DNA of 28,885 bases from assembly GCA_014729945.1 (NCBI GenBank), contig WJJC01000142.1:1-28885 (forward strand), in the 5' to 3' direction. Under the pieces are notes generated by a model that was not told where the DNA came from, searched no databases, and saw only the letters and a program-made list of their open reading frames with translations. The stretch is from Candidatus Bathyarchaeota archaeon (GTDB taxonomy: Archaea > Thermoproteota > Bathyarchaeia > TCS64). The position numbers and the translations under genes are program-made. Of the stretch, positions 22,724 through 28,885 are shown piece after piece (position 1 is the first letter of the stretch; the number at the start of each line of letters is the position of its first letter).

Positions 22724-24232
22724 TTATCCGTTATTCTCCGCTATGTAGACATTCATACGTGACTCATCCACGTTAACCTGGATACCCGCAGAAAGAATTT
22801 CCTCCTCTGAGAGCCTTAACCAGTCTCCAAAAAAACCCGGTTCGGTATTATCTGGATCCATCGAATCTGAAATTTCACCTATCCTATTCTCCCAGTTCTG
22901 AGACAAAATATGTTTAACAGACCAATAATCGAGAGCAACCGGATCAGTACTAGCTGTAATTATATTGACTTGTTTAGCTGAACGATAGCTAGTAAACGGC
23001 CCATTTAACGGAACCGGGTTAATCCATATACTATCAATAATATTCAATACAGGAAACCGGGTGTTTACCATTAATGCCCCCATACCACCTCTTCCAATTG
23101 TTCCGTGTGTATGAAGATCTCTACCCGTGATCTCGCTTGTTAAAACATCAGAAGGCACACCCATATAGTTCTTGATACATGCGGTGACTCCATATGCTAG
23201 ATGGCTCTTCAGCATACTCAGATTAATCACTTTAAGAGCATCAGAGTCATATTCCCCAGTTGTTTCATCCCAAACACCATTCTTGAAGCTTACATGGGTA
23301 CCGAACAACGTGGTAAACTTCGGGTATGAGACCATTAACCCAGTCCTTGGCAATATCTCCCCCTCAACCACGTACCCATCGCTCATATCGCCTTCACTGT
23401 ATTCATCCACTCTTATGTTTGTAATACTAGACCAGAGATATGTAGAAACATTATAGCCAATAAAAGAGTCAACTACATCCTGTATAGACTGGCTTGTATT
23501 TACTGCGTTATTATTATCGTATGTGAAGCTACCGCCAAGACCCTGAGAACCTCTATCCTCGCCACCACCATTATCACAAACAATGATCTCACCTTTGAAC
23601 CCGTCAGGATGCTCGAGTAACGATTGAATTAACGCTTTCAATAAATCAGTGTTAGTTCCTCCACGCTCATCCCACTGGCAGTTAACCTTAATGATCACGG
23701 TATCATCTGATGCTATCAAGCCAGTCATGCTACTGTTCTCACTATCTCTCTCGGATTGGTATAGATCGAGTTCCTTGGAACCCATTAATCGGATCAGGGT
23801 GTTTACACCATTGTCTGCTCCATTGGTCTTTGTGACTACGAAAACATCTGAGGCCGGTGAATCTATTGCAGATGATGAGTTTAATGTCAATCCGTTGTCG
23901 AGAACAGAGCTATCCACTGTAACCAGTCCAGGGTTATTGTTTATCCAAATTACACCTCCACCAGCAATTATTAACAAGATAGCCGTTAGACCTATGAGCT
24001 GTTTTTTCTCAGTAAATTCAACTTTTTTCAGAGATAGCCCAGAGAATAGGGGTAGAATGTATGTGGCGATCCATAGGTTTCCGTTTAGCTGAGCTGCCTG
24101 TTGGCATGGGTATGATGCGCGGGATGGTTTTCTCCCCGTTCTGGTGATAAACCAGATTATGCTGAGGAGGCCTATGATGAAGAAACTGTCTCTAGCTTTT
24201 TTATGTTGATTTTTTTTCTCTTTATGATTCAC
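22724..24232 (-). CDS. Membrane-anchored DUF362 protein
   Basis: This 502-residue protein begins with three membrane helices (about 17-31, 52-66 and 79-97); between the first two lies RTGRKPSRASYPCQQAA, a conserved-looking element with one cysteine. The large outside or peripheral part is a DUF362 domain: IIKVNCQWDERGGTNTD, IIVCDNGG, SMLKSHLAYGVTACIKNYMG, and ASTDPVALDYW. DUF362 proteins are poorly understood; some carry ferredoxin domains, but this one has none. It starts with GTG 24232 in a GTGA overlap with the PadR gene stop, preceded by GGAGG seven bases upstream, so PadR and DUF362 are translated together and PadR is its likely regulator. Confidence 0.82.
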   Translation of the reverse strand: MNHKEKKNQHKKARDSFFIIGLLSIIWFITRTGRKPSRASYPCQQAAQLNGNLWIATYILPLFSGLSLKKVEFTEKKQLIGLTAILLIIAGGGVIWINNNPGLVTVDSSVLDNGLTLNSSSAIDSPASDVFVVTKTNGADNGVNTLIRLMGSKELDLYQSERDSENSSMTGLIASDDTVIIKVNCQWDERGGTNTDLLKALIQSLLEHPDGFKGEIIVCDNGGGEDRGSQGLGGSFTYDNNNAVNTSQSIQDVVDSFIGYNVSTYLWSSITNIRVDEYSEGDMSDGYVVEGEILPRTGLMVSYPKFTTLFGTHVSFKNGVWDETTGEYDSDALKVINLSMLKSHLAYGVTACIKNYMGVPSDVLTSEITGRDLHTHGTIGRGGMGALMVNTRFPVLNIIDSIWINPVPLNGPFTSYRSAKQVNIITASTDPVALDYWSVKHILSQNWENRIGEISDSMDPDNTEPGFFGDWLRLSEEEILSAGIQVNVDESRMNVYIAENNG

Positions 24233-24780
24233 ATGAATTCCTCCTTCTGGAATAATGCCCTCATTTCCAAGATGAATTCATTGACCCATTCTTTTTCGGC
24301 GTTGATTTTTTTCAAGGACCTATTTATCTGGCCCTTGATGCGAAGAGGCCATCCTTTTTCCTCTACCTCGATAAGTCTCTGTTTAAGGTACTCCTGGTGC
24401 ACCTCTAAGGATTTATGATAGCTTTCAAGGGAGGCTAATGTATCTTCTGGAGGTATCTTGTCGAGGTTGCTTAGTCCAAGATCGAATGGATCAGTCAGGG
24501 TGTGGTACTCGGAGACTAGGTTCTTGACTTTTTCCTCCATCTCGTTGATGCCCTTGGCTGTGATGGAGTATACATTTCTTGTTCTACCGTTCACGTTTTT
24601 TGAACTTGATGAGATTAGTTCTTGTTTTTCTAGTTTTTTGAGGACATAATAGATGCTGCTGAACGCTATCTCGGTCCATGTTCGCATGTGGCGTTCTTCT
24701 ATTGTTTTCTCGAGTTCGTAGCCATAGCTGTGGCCCTCCTGTATTAGACCTAGGACCGCTGCCTCAATATCTGATATCAT
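24229..24780 (-). CDS. PadR family transcriptional regulator
   Basis: This 183-residue regulator has a PadR-type winged helix at about residues 1-85 (AAVLGLIQEGHSYGYEL, SIYYVLKKLEKQELI, GRTRNVYSITAKG) and a C-terminal coiled-coil dimerisation part of the VirR type (HKSLEVHQEYLKQRL). PadR proteins bind operator repeats and are released by small ligands or stress. Upstream of ATG 24780 a tandem repeat covers the promoter, as expected for autorepression. The stop overlaps the DUF362 start. Confidence 0.92.
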   Translation of the reverse strand: MISDIEAAVLGLIQEGHSYGYELEKTIEERHMRTWTEIAFSSIYYVLKKLEKQELISSSSKNVNGRTRNVYSITAKGINEMEEKVKNLVSEYHTLTDPFDLGLSNLDKIPPEDTLASLESYHKSLEVHQEYLKQRLIEVEEKGWPLRIKGQINRSLKKINAEKEWVNEFILEMRALFQKEEFM

Positions 24781-24785
24781 ATGTT

Positions 24786-24812
24786 TAGAATATTATATGT
24801 ATAGAATATTAT
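24786..24812. promoter_or_regulatory. Tandem repeat TAGAATATTAT, candidate PadR operator
   Basis: TAGAATATTAT occurs at 24786-24796 and again at 24802-24812, a 16-base period (about one and a half helical turns). It covers the A/T-rich promoter region just before the padR start, so a dimer bound there would block the TATA box. Confidence 0.55.
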
Positions 24813-24880
24813 GTTTTCGATGAAAAGAAAGATAAAATAAAGTTAGAAACGATATCACCCTGATTCATGTGTACTCTATA

Positions 24881-25078
24881 TTACGGCTTTTGTCGCCATA
24901 TCTTAACTGCCTCAAACCAAGAGACCCCAACAGCCAACAAAGAGACAGTCAACCCATACACACTGTAAAACGAGACCTCATCAAACCTCAGCAATAGATA
25001 AAAAAGAAACGTTGAGAACATTGACGCATACAAAACATATCTGGGCAACAAAAACGCGCCAAGCTTGATATACTGTTT
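24881..25078 (-). pseudogene. C-terminal two-helix membrane part of the winged-helix protein, beyond an in-frame TAG
   Basis: In the same frame as the winged-helix gene, directly after its TAG stop (25079-25081), the minus strand stays open for 65 codons to TAA 24881-24883. It reads KQYIKLGAFLLPRYVLYASM, then two hydrophobic helices (FSTFLFYLLL and SVYGLTVSLLAVGVSW) and a basic end WRQKP. Archaeal winged-helix proteins with two C-terminal membrane helices carry a similar 'GRxxLPRYxxY' link, so this is the missing half of the upstream gene. No own start codon or promoter is evident. Confidence 0.7.
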
Positions 25079-25318
25079 CTACAAACCCACCTTCACTTCT
25101 CGTACCAGCCTGTAATCACCTCGATCATTCACGGCCAATCCAAAATCAACCAGTTTATTCAAGTGATAATCAGCCAAAGCGGGACTGCTGAATCCTAGAT
25201 TACGCTGAAGTTCCCTGACACCAACAACCCCACCCTCGCTGCTCAGCAAAGACCAGTAAACCCGCAACGTATTACCTTTCAACTTACTAACGATCTCTTC
25301 CTCGTTCAAACCTCTCAC
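25079..25318 (-). CDS. Winged-helix DNA-binding protein (N-terminal half; full form continues past TAG)
   Basis: These 79 residues form a winged helix: LRVYWSLLSSEGGVVGVRELQRNLGF is split across helices 1-3, then SPALADYHLNKLVDFGL is the recognition helix and GDYRLVREVKVGL the wing. It starts with GTG 25318 in a GTGA overlap with the exported-protein gene, so the two are co-translated. The gene ends at TAG, but coding-like sequence with two membrane helices carries on in the same frame (24881-25078). The complete form would be a membrane-bound regulator of about 145 residues paired with an exported partner, a likely surface-signal unit. As it stands only a soluble DNA-binding piece is made unless TAG is read through. 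Confidence 0.8.
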   Translation of the reverse strand: MRGLNEEEIVSKLKGNTLRVYWSLLSSEGGVVGVRELQRNLGFSSPALADYHLNKLVDFGLAVNDRGDYRLVREVKVGL

Positions 25319-25878
25319 TCCACAATCTCCGCCGTAAGTCTACTCGTTCCCAACTCGATCATTAGATCAGGAAGCACAATGTTAGACCCAGTTCCCTGAT
25401 CCAATGAAAACCTGACCATCAAATCATTACTCTCCCCAACATATGGCTCCAATAGGTCTATTTCTAGCGGGATCAATAAAACATCAAGCTGAACTACGCG
25501 CCCATCAGATAAAGTGACACTACTATCATCTGAAGTAAAATTGAGACGTATTCGAGAATAACCATAAACGACATCATCTAAGGGATATGATTTCTCCAAC
25601 TCACTCCAAATATCCCAAGTTCCACCCATAGAAATCTCCACCCATTCCCCGCTGGTCATCTGAGCCTCAATACTCTCAACATTGATAATCAGACTTTCAA
25701 TTTCCACCGCATCCTCAGATATTTTCACAGTCTGAAACCCATATCCCTGTATTAGCTCCAGATTAACATCAGCAGCCACATGAGTATGAGTATTCGCCGG
25801 CAAAAACGCCAGGATCGTTAATGCAAGAACTATTCCCGCCGCCCCATAAATTATCACATTATTCCTATTATACGCCAT
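25315..25878 (-). CDS. Exported, membrane-anchored beta-rich protein (DUF4382-like)
   Basis: This 187-residue protein has an N-terminal signal anchor (about residues 8-27, VIIYGAAGIVLALTILAFLP) and an outside domain. Its pattern of SLIINVESIEAQ, a GEWVEIS strand, a YGYSRIRLNF strand, SDGRVVQLDVLLIP and an end in VLPDLMIELG resembles DUF4382 domains; this assignment is tentative. A Shine-Dalgarno-like AAGGAG lies about ten bases before ATG 25878. TATA-like TGATTAAATC (about 25918-25927) is followed upstream by two overlapping inverted repeats (25937-25962). It overlaps the membrane winged-helix gene by four bases, suggesting that the outside protein and regulator act together. Confidence 0.7.
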   Translation of the reverse strand: MAYNRNNVIIYGAAGIVLALTILAFLPANTHTHVAADVNLELIQGYGFQTVKISEDAVEIESLIINVESIEAQMTSGEWVEISMGGTWDIWSELEKSYPLDDVVYGYSRIRLNFTSDDSSVTLSDGRVVQLDVLLIPLEIDLLEPYVGESNDLMVRFSLDQGTGSNIVLPDLMIELGTSRLTAEIVE

Positions 25879-25936
25879 ATCGTTCTTCTCCTTTACATGT
25901 AACTACCAATAGGGTATGATTTAATCAAATGTTTTA

Positions 25937-25962
25937 GAACACACTGTTCAAAATATTGAACA
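25937..25962. promoter_or_regulatory. Overlapping inverted repeats GAACA/TGTTC upstream of the exported-protein operon
   Basis: GAACA-CAC-TGTTC (25937-25949) and TGTTCAA-AATA-TTGAACA (25945-25962) share their middle arm, giving three half-sites in 26 bases. The second is a perfect 18-base palindrome. They lie just upstream of the TATA-like element of the 25878 gene, where an activator or the cognate winged-helix protein could bind. Confidence 0.6.
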
Positions 25963-26137
25963 AACAAAAAACTCACAAATATGCTTGTTACATGAGAGTT
26001 TGTATCTACTTATCCACTTAGAATAATATTTTTTGAATTCGGACAAAATTGTTTTCAATATCTAATCAATTTATTATGAAAAATTCATATATAGTAACAA
26101 AGAAAAATGCAGGAAAGTTCCCGCCTACAGTCACCAA

Positions 26138-27226
26138 CTATAGACTGGTTTTAAACTCTTCAAGGCGGTCCACAACTTCCTCCAAAACAGGAACAGGCTG
26201 CACAAGTGGAACACGGATAAACCCATCAGCTCCAAACCGGTCTCCTGGACTCAAAGCCACATTTTGGTCATCATTTAGCCTCTTCAAAAATTCCTGACTA
26301 CCCAGCCCAGTGTCCCGGATATCAAACCAGGCATAAAACGCGCCCTCAAACATGTGACAAGGCCAACCAAGATCATCCACTGCTTTACAGAAATAATCTC
26401 GTCTCCTCTTATATTCTGCACACCGCTCCTCAACGTACTTAAAGTCACCACGTAGACAAGCAACACCCATCCGGTATACAAAAGTCGCAGGCCTTGGAGC
26501 ACTCATACCTCTTATGAGGTTTGCCTTCTCTAGGTAACGCTCAGGTACGATATCATAACCCATTCTCCAGCCAGTCATGCTGAAGGTTTTGCTGAAGCTC
26601 ATAATATTGATGGTACTATCCTTATACGCATCACTCAGCCCAGCAGTAGATACGAACTCGTTATCATCATAGATAAAGTGAAGATATATCTCATCAGCAA
26701 GCAAGGCGAAATCATGATCCACAGCCAAGTCACCAATAGTTTTCAACTCTTCAGCAGTGAAAACGGTCCCAGTGGGGTTAGCCGGGTTACAGATTAAAGC
26801 AGCTTTTGTCTTTGAAGTAACATGCTCAGCGATCTCATCAACATCAGGGTGATAATTCCGGTCCCGGTACAGGGGTACCATATTCATCTTCACACCCATC
26901 CCGTTGAAGATATTGGCATGACCCATATAGTAGGGTGTAAACATCAAGACCTCATCCCCCTTTTCGAGGCAGGCAGATAGAGCTACATATAGAGCAGCGC
27001 TACTACCCGCAGCTGGAACCACGTTCTTCGTCTCATACTCCACGCCAGTGAAGTTTTTATAATAATCAACAACAGCTTCCTTGAACTGATCTGGGTAACC
27101 ACTATAATGCGGATAATGAGTGTTCTTACCCCCCTCAATGATGCCGATCAGGGCTTCATTTATAGCGTACTGTGGGGCCTCCACATCTGGGTCTCCGGCG
27201 TTCAGTTTGATAAACTCTTTAGACAT
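26138..27226 (-). CDS. Class I/II PLP-dependent aminotransferase (paralogue 2)
   Basis: This 362-residue aminotransferase aligns without gaps to paralogue 1 (19239-20336) over the first 220 residues; by hand count 142 of 220 match (about 65 percent). Shared motifs are GDPDVEAP, AGSSAALY, NPTGTVFTAEE, DEIYLHF and SFSKTFSMTGWR with Schiff-base Lys 213. Differences cluster at positions 21-50 and 101-125, near the expected substrate pocket, so the two may act on different amino acids. ATG 27226 follows a TATA-like TTATATACG (about 27258-27266) by roughly 36 bases, with two inverted repeats in between. The neighbouring racemase-family and ilvC genes also concern amino acids. Confidence 0.93.
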   Translation of the reverse strand: MSKEFIKLNAGDPDVEAPQYAINEALIGIIEGGKNTHYPHYSGYPDQFKEAVVDYYKNFTGVEYETKNVVPAAGSSAALYVALSACLEKGDEVLMFTPYYMGHANIFNGMGVKMNMVPLYRDRNYHPDVDEIAEHVTSKTKAALICNPANPTGTVFTAEELKTIGDLAVDHDFALLADEIYLHFIYDDNEFVSTAGLSDAYKDSTINIMSFSKTFSMTGWRMGYDIVPERYLEKANLIRGMSAPRPATFVYRMGVACLRGDFKYVEERCAEYKRRRDYFCKAVDDLGWPCHMFEGAFYAWFDIRDTGLGSQEFLKRLNDDQNVALSPGDRFGADGFIRVPLVQPVPVLEEVVDRLEEFKTSL

Positions 27227-27229
27227 AGT

Positions 27230-27259
27230 GAGTGCACTCTCATCAAAGAGTTCTAACTC
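27230..27259. promoter_or_regulatory. Two inverted repeats in the leader of aminotransferase 2
   Basis: GAGTGCACTC (27230-27239) is a perfect 10-base palindrome and GAGTT-CT-AACTC (27248-27259) a perfect 5-base inverted repeat. Both carry GAGT/ACTC-like arms and lie between the TATA-like element and the start codon, where a bound repressor would block transcription. Confidence 0.5.
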
Positions 27260-27361
27260 GTATATAATATTCTAGATAATCTGCAAAGCTATGGGGTGGA
27301 AACCTGAAAACCGTGTTTATAAAACATCAGCTAGATAACAGAAATAACTTGAAAATAAAAC

Positions 27362-27653
27362 ATGCACCACTCCAAATACAGTGAATTCATGCAGATTCTA
27401 AAGACAGTCAAACAAGGAAAAAACATCCAAAAAAAACACATCAAACAGAAAACAGATCATCAAGACATTAATCGTGAAAGGATACATAACGCGGCAACCA
27501 AATAACAAACACCTACACACAATAGAATACTATTTAACAGAAAAAGGAAACCAGACACTCCAAGATTATAAAAACACAGTAAAAATACTAGAAAAGATTA
27601 GAGAAGGAAACCGTCTTTCAACGGATCCTCAGGATCAATCACAACCTGATTGA
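27362..27653 (+). pseudogene. Archaeal winged-helix regulator, frameshifted at an A8 tract
   Basis: Two overlapping frames make one small winged-helix protein. ATG 27362 opens MHHSKYSEFMQILKTVKQGK, as helix 1 of the archaeal 'YYLTEKG' family. At an A8 run (27429-27436) the frame must shift by one base; the new frame then reads NRKQIIKTLIVKGYITRQ and EYYLTEKGNQTLQDYKNTV, the recognition helix, wing and C-terminal helix, ending at TGA 27653. Removing one A joins them into a protein of about 96 residues. A TATA-like TTTATAAAA (27316-27324) supports the start. The 3' end overlaps the racemase-family gene by 56 bases, convergently. Family membership rests on the YYLTEKG and LQDYK patterns. Confidence 0.75.
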
Positions 27654-28599
27654 AACCAGTAATATACGCCGTAGCCATAACATCAGGTACAATAGCATCA
27701 TATTTACCCAGCTTCTTCTCCTCAGCTATTTGTCCCACCATCACGGTGCCTATAGTAGATTCAAACTTAACCTCATCACCAGCCGCAATCTCTCCCTTAC
27801 CATACATAGCAGCTATACGGGCATTCGTACAGGTACCAGCGGGGCTCCTACAGGTCTGTTTGGGGCCGAAAACATTCCAGTGCCTACTAGTGTACTCAGG
27901 TTTACTGGGGTCAGTGTAGAAGGTAACCAGATCTAATATGTTGAGTTCAGGGTACTCAGGGTGCTCTACTTTTATCTTATCTGCGATGTGGTTTCTGATC
28001 TTCCAACCTAAGGGGATCCATTTCTCTTTGGTGTCCTTGGTGGGCTTCAAGTCAATGCTATCAGCATCAATGAAAGCATACCATAAACCACCATAAGCTA
28101 TATCCGCTTCTACCTCACCAACGTCCGGCACATCAAACTTCATGGTCTTCCAGTAAAAACTGGGTACTCCCTGCATGTAGATACGCTTAGCAACACCGTT
28201 CTCCACCTCAACCTTAGTCTTAACCAAACCAGCCACTGTATCAAAAGTGATATGGGTGACAGGTTCTTTCACCTCAATCATACCGGTGTTAACCAACGCA
28301 GCTGAACAACTGTATGTACTATCACCACAGGCGCTAAAGTAGCCATCTGTCCAGAGATAGATTACACCCACATCAGCCTCCGGATGACACGGTTCAGTGA
28401 GGACGCTTCCCAGCATACCGTCAAAGCCCCTAGGCTCCTTAAGCATGGTTCCTACAAGATGGTCATAATGTTCCTGAAAGTATTTCTGCTTCTCCTGCAT
28501 CGTCTCACCCCTGAGTTTTGGTACTCCACCCACAAGGATACGAGTGGATTCACCGCTACAATGAGTATCAATGCATGAGACATAGCGATTAAACTTCAT
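27598..28599 (-). CDS. Proline racemase / hydroxyproline epimerase family protein with altered active site
   Basis: This 333-residue member of the proline-racemase fold (two-domain, diaminopimelate-epimerase-like) opens with DTHCSGESTRILVGG and includes GFDGMLGSVLTEP. In racemases the two acid/base cysteines lie in MCGH and DRSPCGTG. Here the first motif reads ACGDST (Cys 91 kept, His replaced by Asp 93) and the second reads CRSPAGTC (250-257): the cysteine place is Ala 254, with cysteines at 250 and 257 instead. trans-3-Hydroxyproline dehydratases also lack the second cysteine but have threonine. So this is unlikely to be a simple racemase. A TATA-like CGTATAAGC (about 28629-28637) lies some 33 bases before ATG 28599. 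Confidence 0.85.
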   Translation of the reverse strand: MKFNRYVSCIDTHCSGESTRILVGGVPKLRGETMQEKQKYFQEHYDHLVGTMLKEPRGFDGMLGSVLTEPCHPEADVGVIYLWTDGYFSACGDSTYSCSAALVNTGMIEVKEPVTHITFDTVAGLVKTKVEVENGVAKRIYMQGVPSFYWKTMKFDVPDVGEVEADIAYGGLWYAFIDADSIDLKPTKDTKEKWIPLGWKIRNHIADKIKVEHPEYPELNILDLVTFYTDPSKPEYTSRHWNVFGPKQTCRSPAGTCTNARIAAMYGKGEIAAGDEVKFESTIGTVMVGQIAEEKKLGKYDAIVPDVMATAYITGFNQVVIDPEDPLKDGFLL

Positions 28600-28696
28600 C
28601 TTAGTTCATGTATATATCAACAACACAGCTTATACGATTATCGGGAATACTGAACTAGTAACAATATAAAACAAGAAAAAGAGGGTAAATAAAGAT

Positions 28697-28885
28697 TTAC
28701 TCAAACTCTAGTTTGACTTTTTCCTTGAGCTTCTTCTCGGCCTCATTGATTGGGTGTTCAAAAGCCTGCTTCAAGAGTTTGTTGAACTTGGGGTATCCAA
28801 GCATCTGCTCCATCTGCCAATCCTTGGCGAATTCGGCGGTCTGGATCTCTTTCACGATCTCCCGGATTAGTTCCTTGTACTCATC
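28697..28885 (-). CDS. ilvC: Ketol-acid reductoisomerase, C-terminal end (cut by window edge)
   Basis: The last 63 residues of a gene running in from the right match the C-terminal helical domain of ketol-acid reductoisomerase: EIVKEIQTAEFAKDW, then YPKFNKLLKQAFEHPINEAE and KKLKEK to the TAA at 28697-28699. The usual family text is EI..GEFA+EW....GRP.FN......HPIE..G+.LR. The enzyme forms dihydroxy acids in valine and isoleucine synthesis using NAD(P)H; its active site lies outside the window. Call rests on this tail only. Confidence 0.75.
   Translation of the reverse strand, partial: DEYKELIREIVKEIQTAEFAKDWQMEQMLGYPKFNKLLKQAFEHPINEAEKKLKEKVKLEFE

Noticed and set aside
22660..22725. tRNA-like text (GGTTCCTATAGGAGAATCC on the minus strand)
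   Set aside because: No GGTTCRANTCC T-arm, no acceptor stem and no anticodon arm can be built around it.
23649..24092. 147-residue plus-strand frame opposite the DUF362 gene
   Set aside because: Antisense to a gene with matching DUF362 motifs; no start context or domain.
1..28885. CRISPR arrays, insertion sequences, rRNA or tRNA genes
   Set aside because: No regularly spaced repeats, transposase motifs, terminal inverted repeats or conserved RNA segments were seen while reading both strands.

Overview
This window reads as an archaeal chromosome segment. Universal archaeal or archaeal/eukaryotic genes are present: UPF0147, Alba, ribosomal protein S26e, the Nob1 endonuclease, an MCT-1-like PUA protein and an archaeal-type NAD kinase. 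Promoters look archaeal: T/A-rich TATA boxes lie about 25-35 bases before many starts, giving leaderless or short-leader mRNAs, and good Shine-Dalgarno sites appear mainly inside operons. S26e and the signalling-protein types suggest the TACK or Asgard side (for example a Bathyarchaeia- or Thorarchaeia-like organism). That placement is an inference; no rRNA gene is present to confirm it.

Layout. 1-3.4 kb (minus strand): sulfur and amino-sugar metabolism, with the start of a cysteine synthase, a SufS-type cysteine desulfurase and GlmS. 3.4-7.9 kb: two small membrane proteins, UPF0147, a HAD phosphatase, a small Cys-rich protein (plus strand), an alba-csp-S26e information operon, a class I glutamine amidotransferase and a coiled-coil Lys/Glu-rich protein. 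8-11 kb: a broken membrane histidine kinase (plus strand) convergent with an ABC-2 exporter (permease and ATPase). 11.1-16.9 kb: a dihydroorotase/hydantoinase-like amidohydrolase (plus strand), the pcm-nadK-nob1 operon, a family III CoA-transferase, a 400-base stretch with gene-remnant signs and a SAM methyltransferase. 17-20.3 kb: a polyferredoxin-like 4Fe-4S protein, a small membrane protein (plus strand), the PUA protein, an AlkA-like DNA glycosylase and a class I aminotransferase. 20.5-26 kb (accessory): a two-helix membrane protein, an anchored seven-blade propeller whose 5' end is interrupted, a four-helix membrane protein, a PadR regulator overlapping a membrane DUF362 gene, and an exported protein overlapping a winged-helix/membrane regulator split by one TAG codon. 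26.1-28.9 kb: a second aminotransferase (a close paralogue of the first), a winged-helix regulator broken at an A8 tract, an unusual proline-racemase-family enzyme and the 3' end of ilvC.

Most notable are four genes in the signalling and surface classes that are readable across a single lesion or a few lesions: a kinase with one frameshift and two TAG codons, a winged-helix/TM protein with one TAG, a propeller with ATG followed at once by TAA, and a regulator frameshifted at A8. Housekeeping genes show no such lesions. Several promoters carry perfect inverted or tandem repeats that look like operators. Many genes begin with TTG. No tRNA, rRNA, CRISPR array, insertion sequence or replication origin was found.
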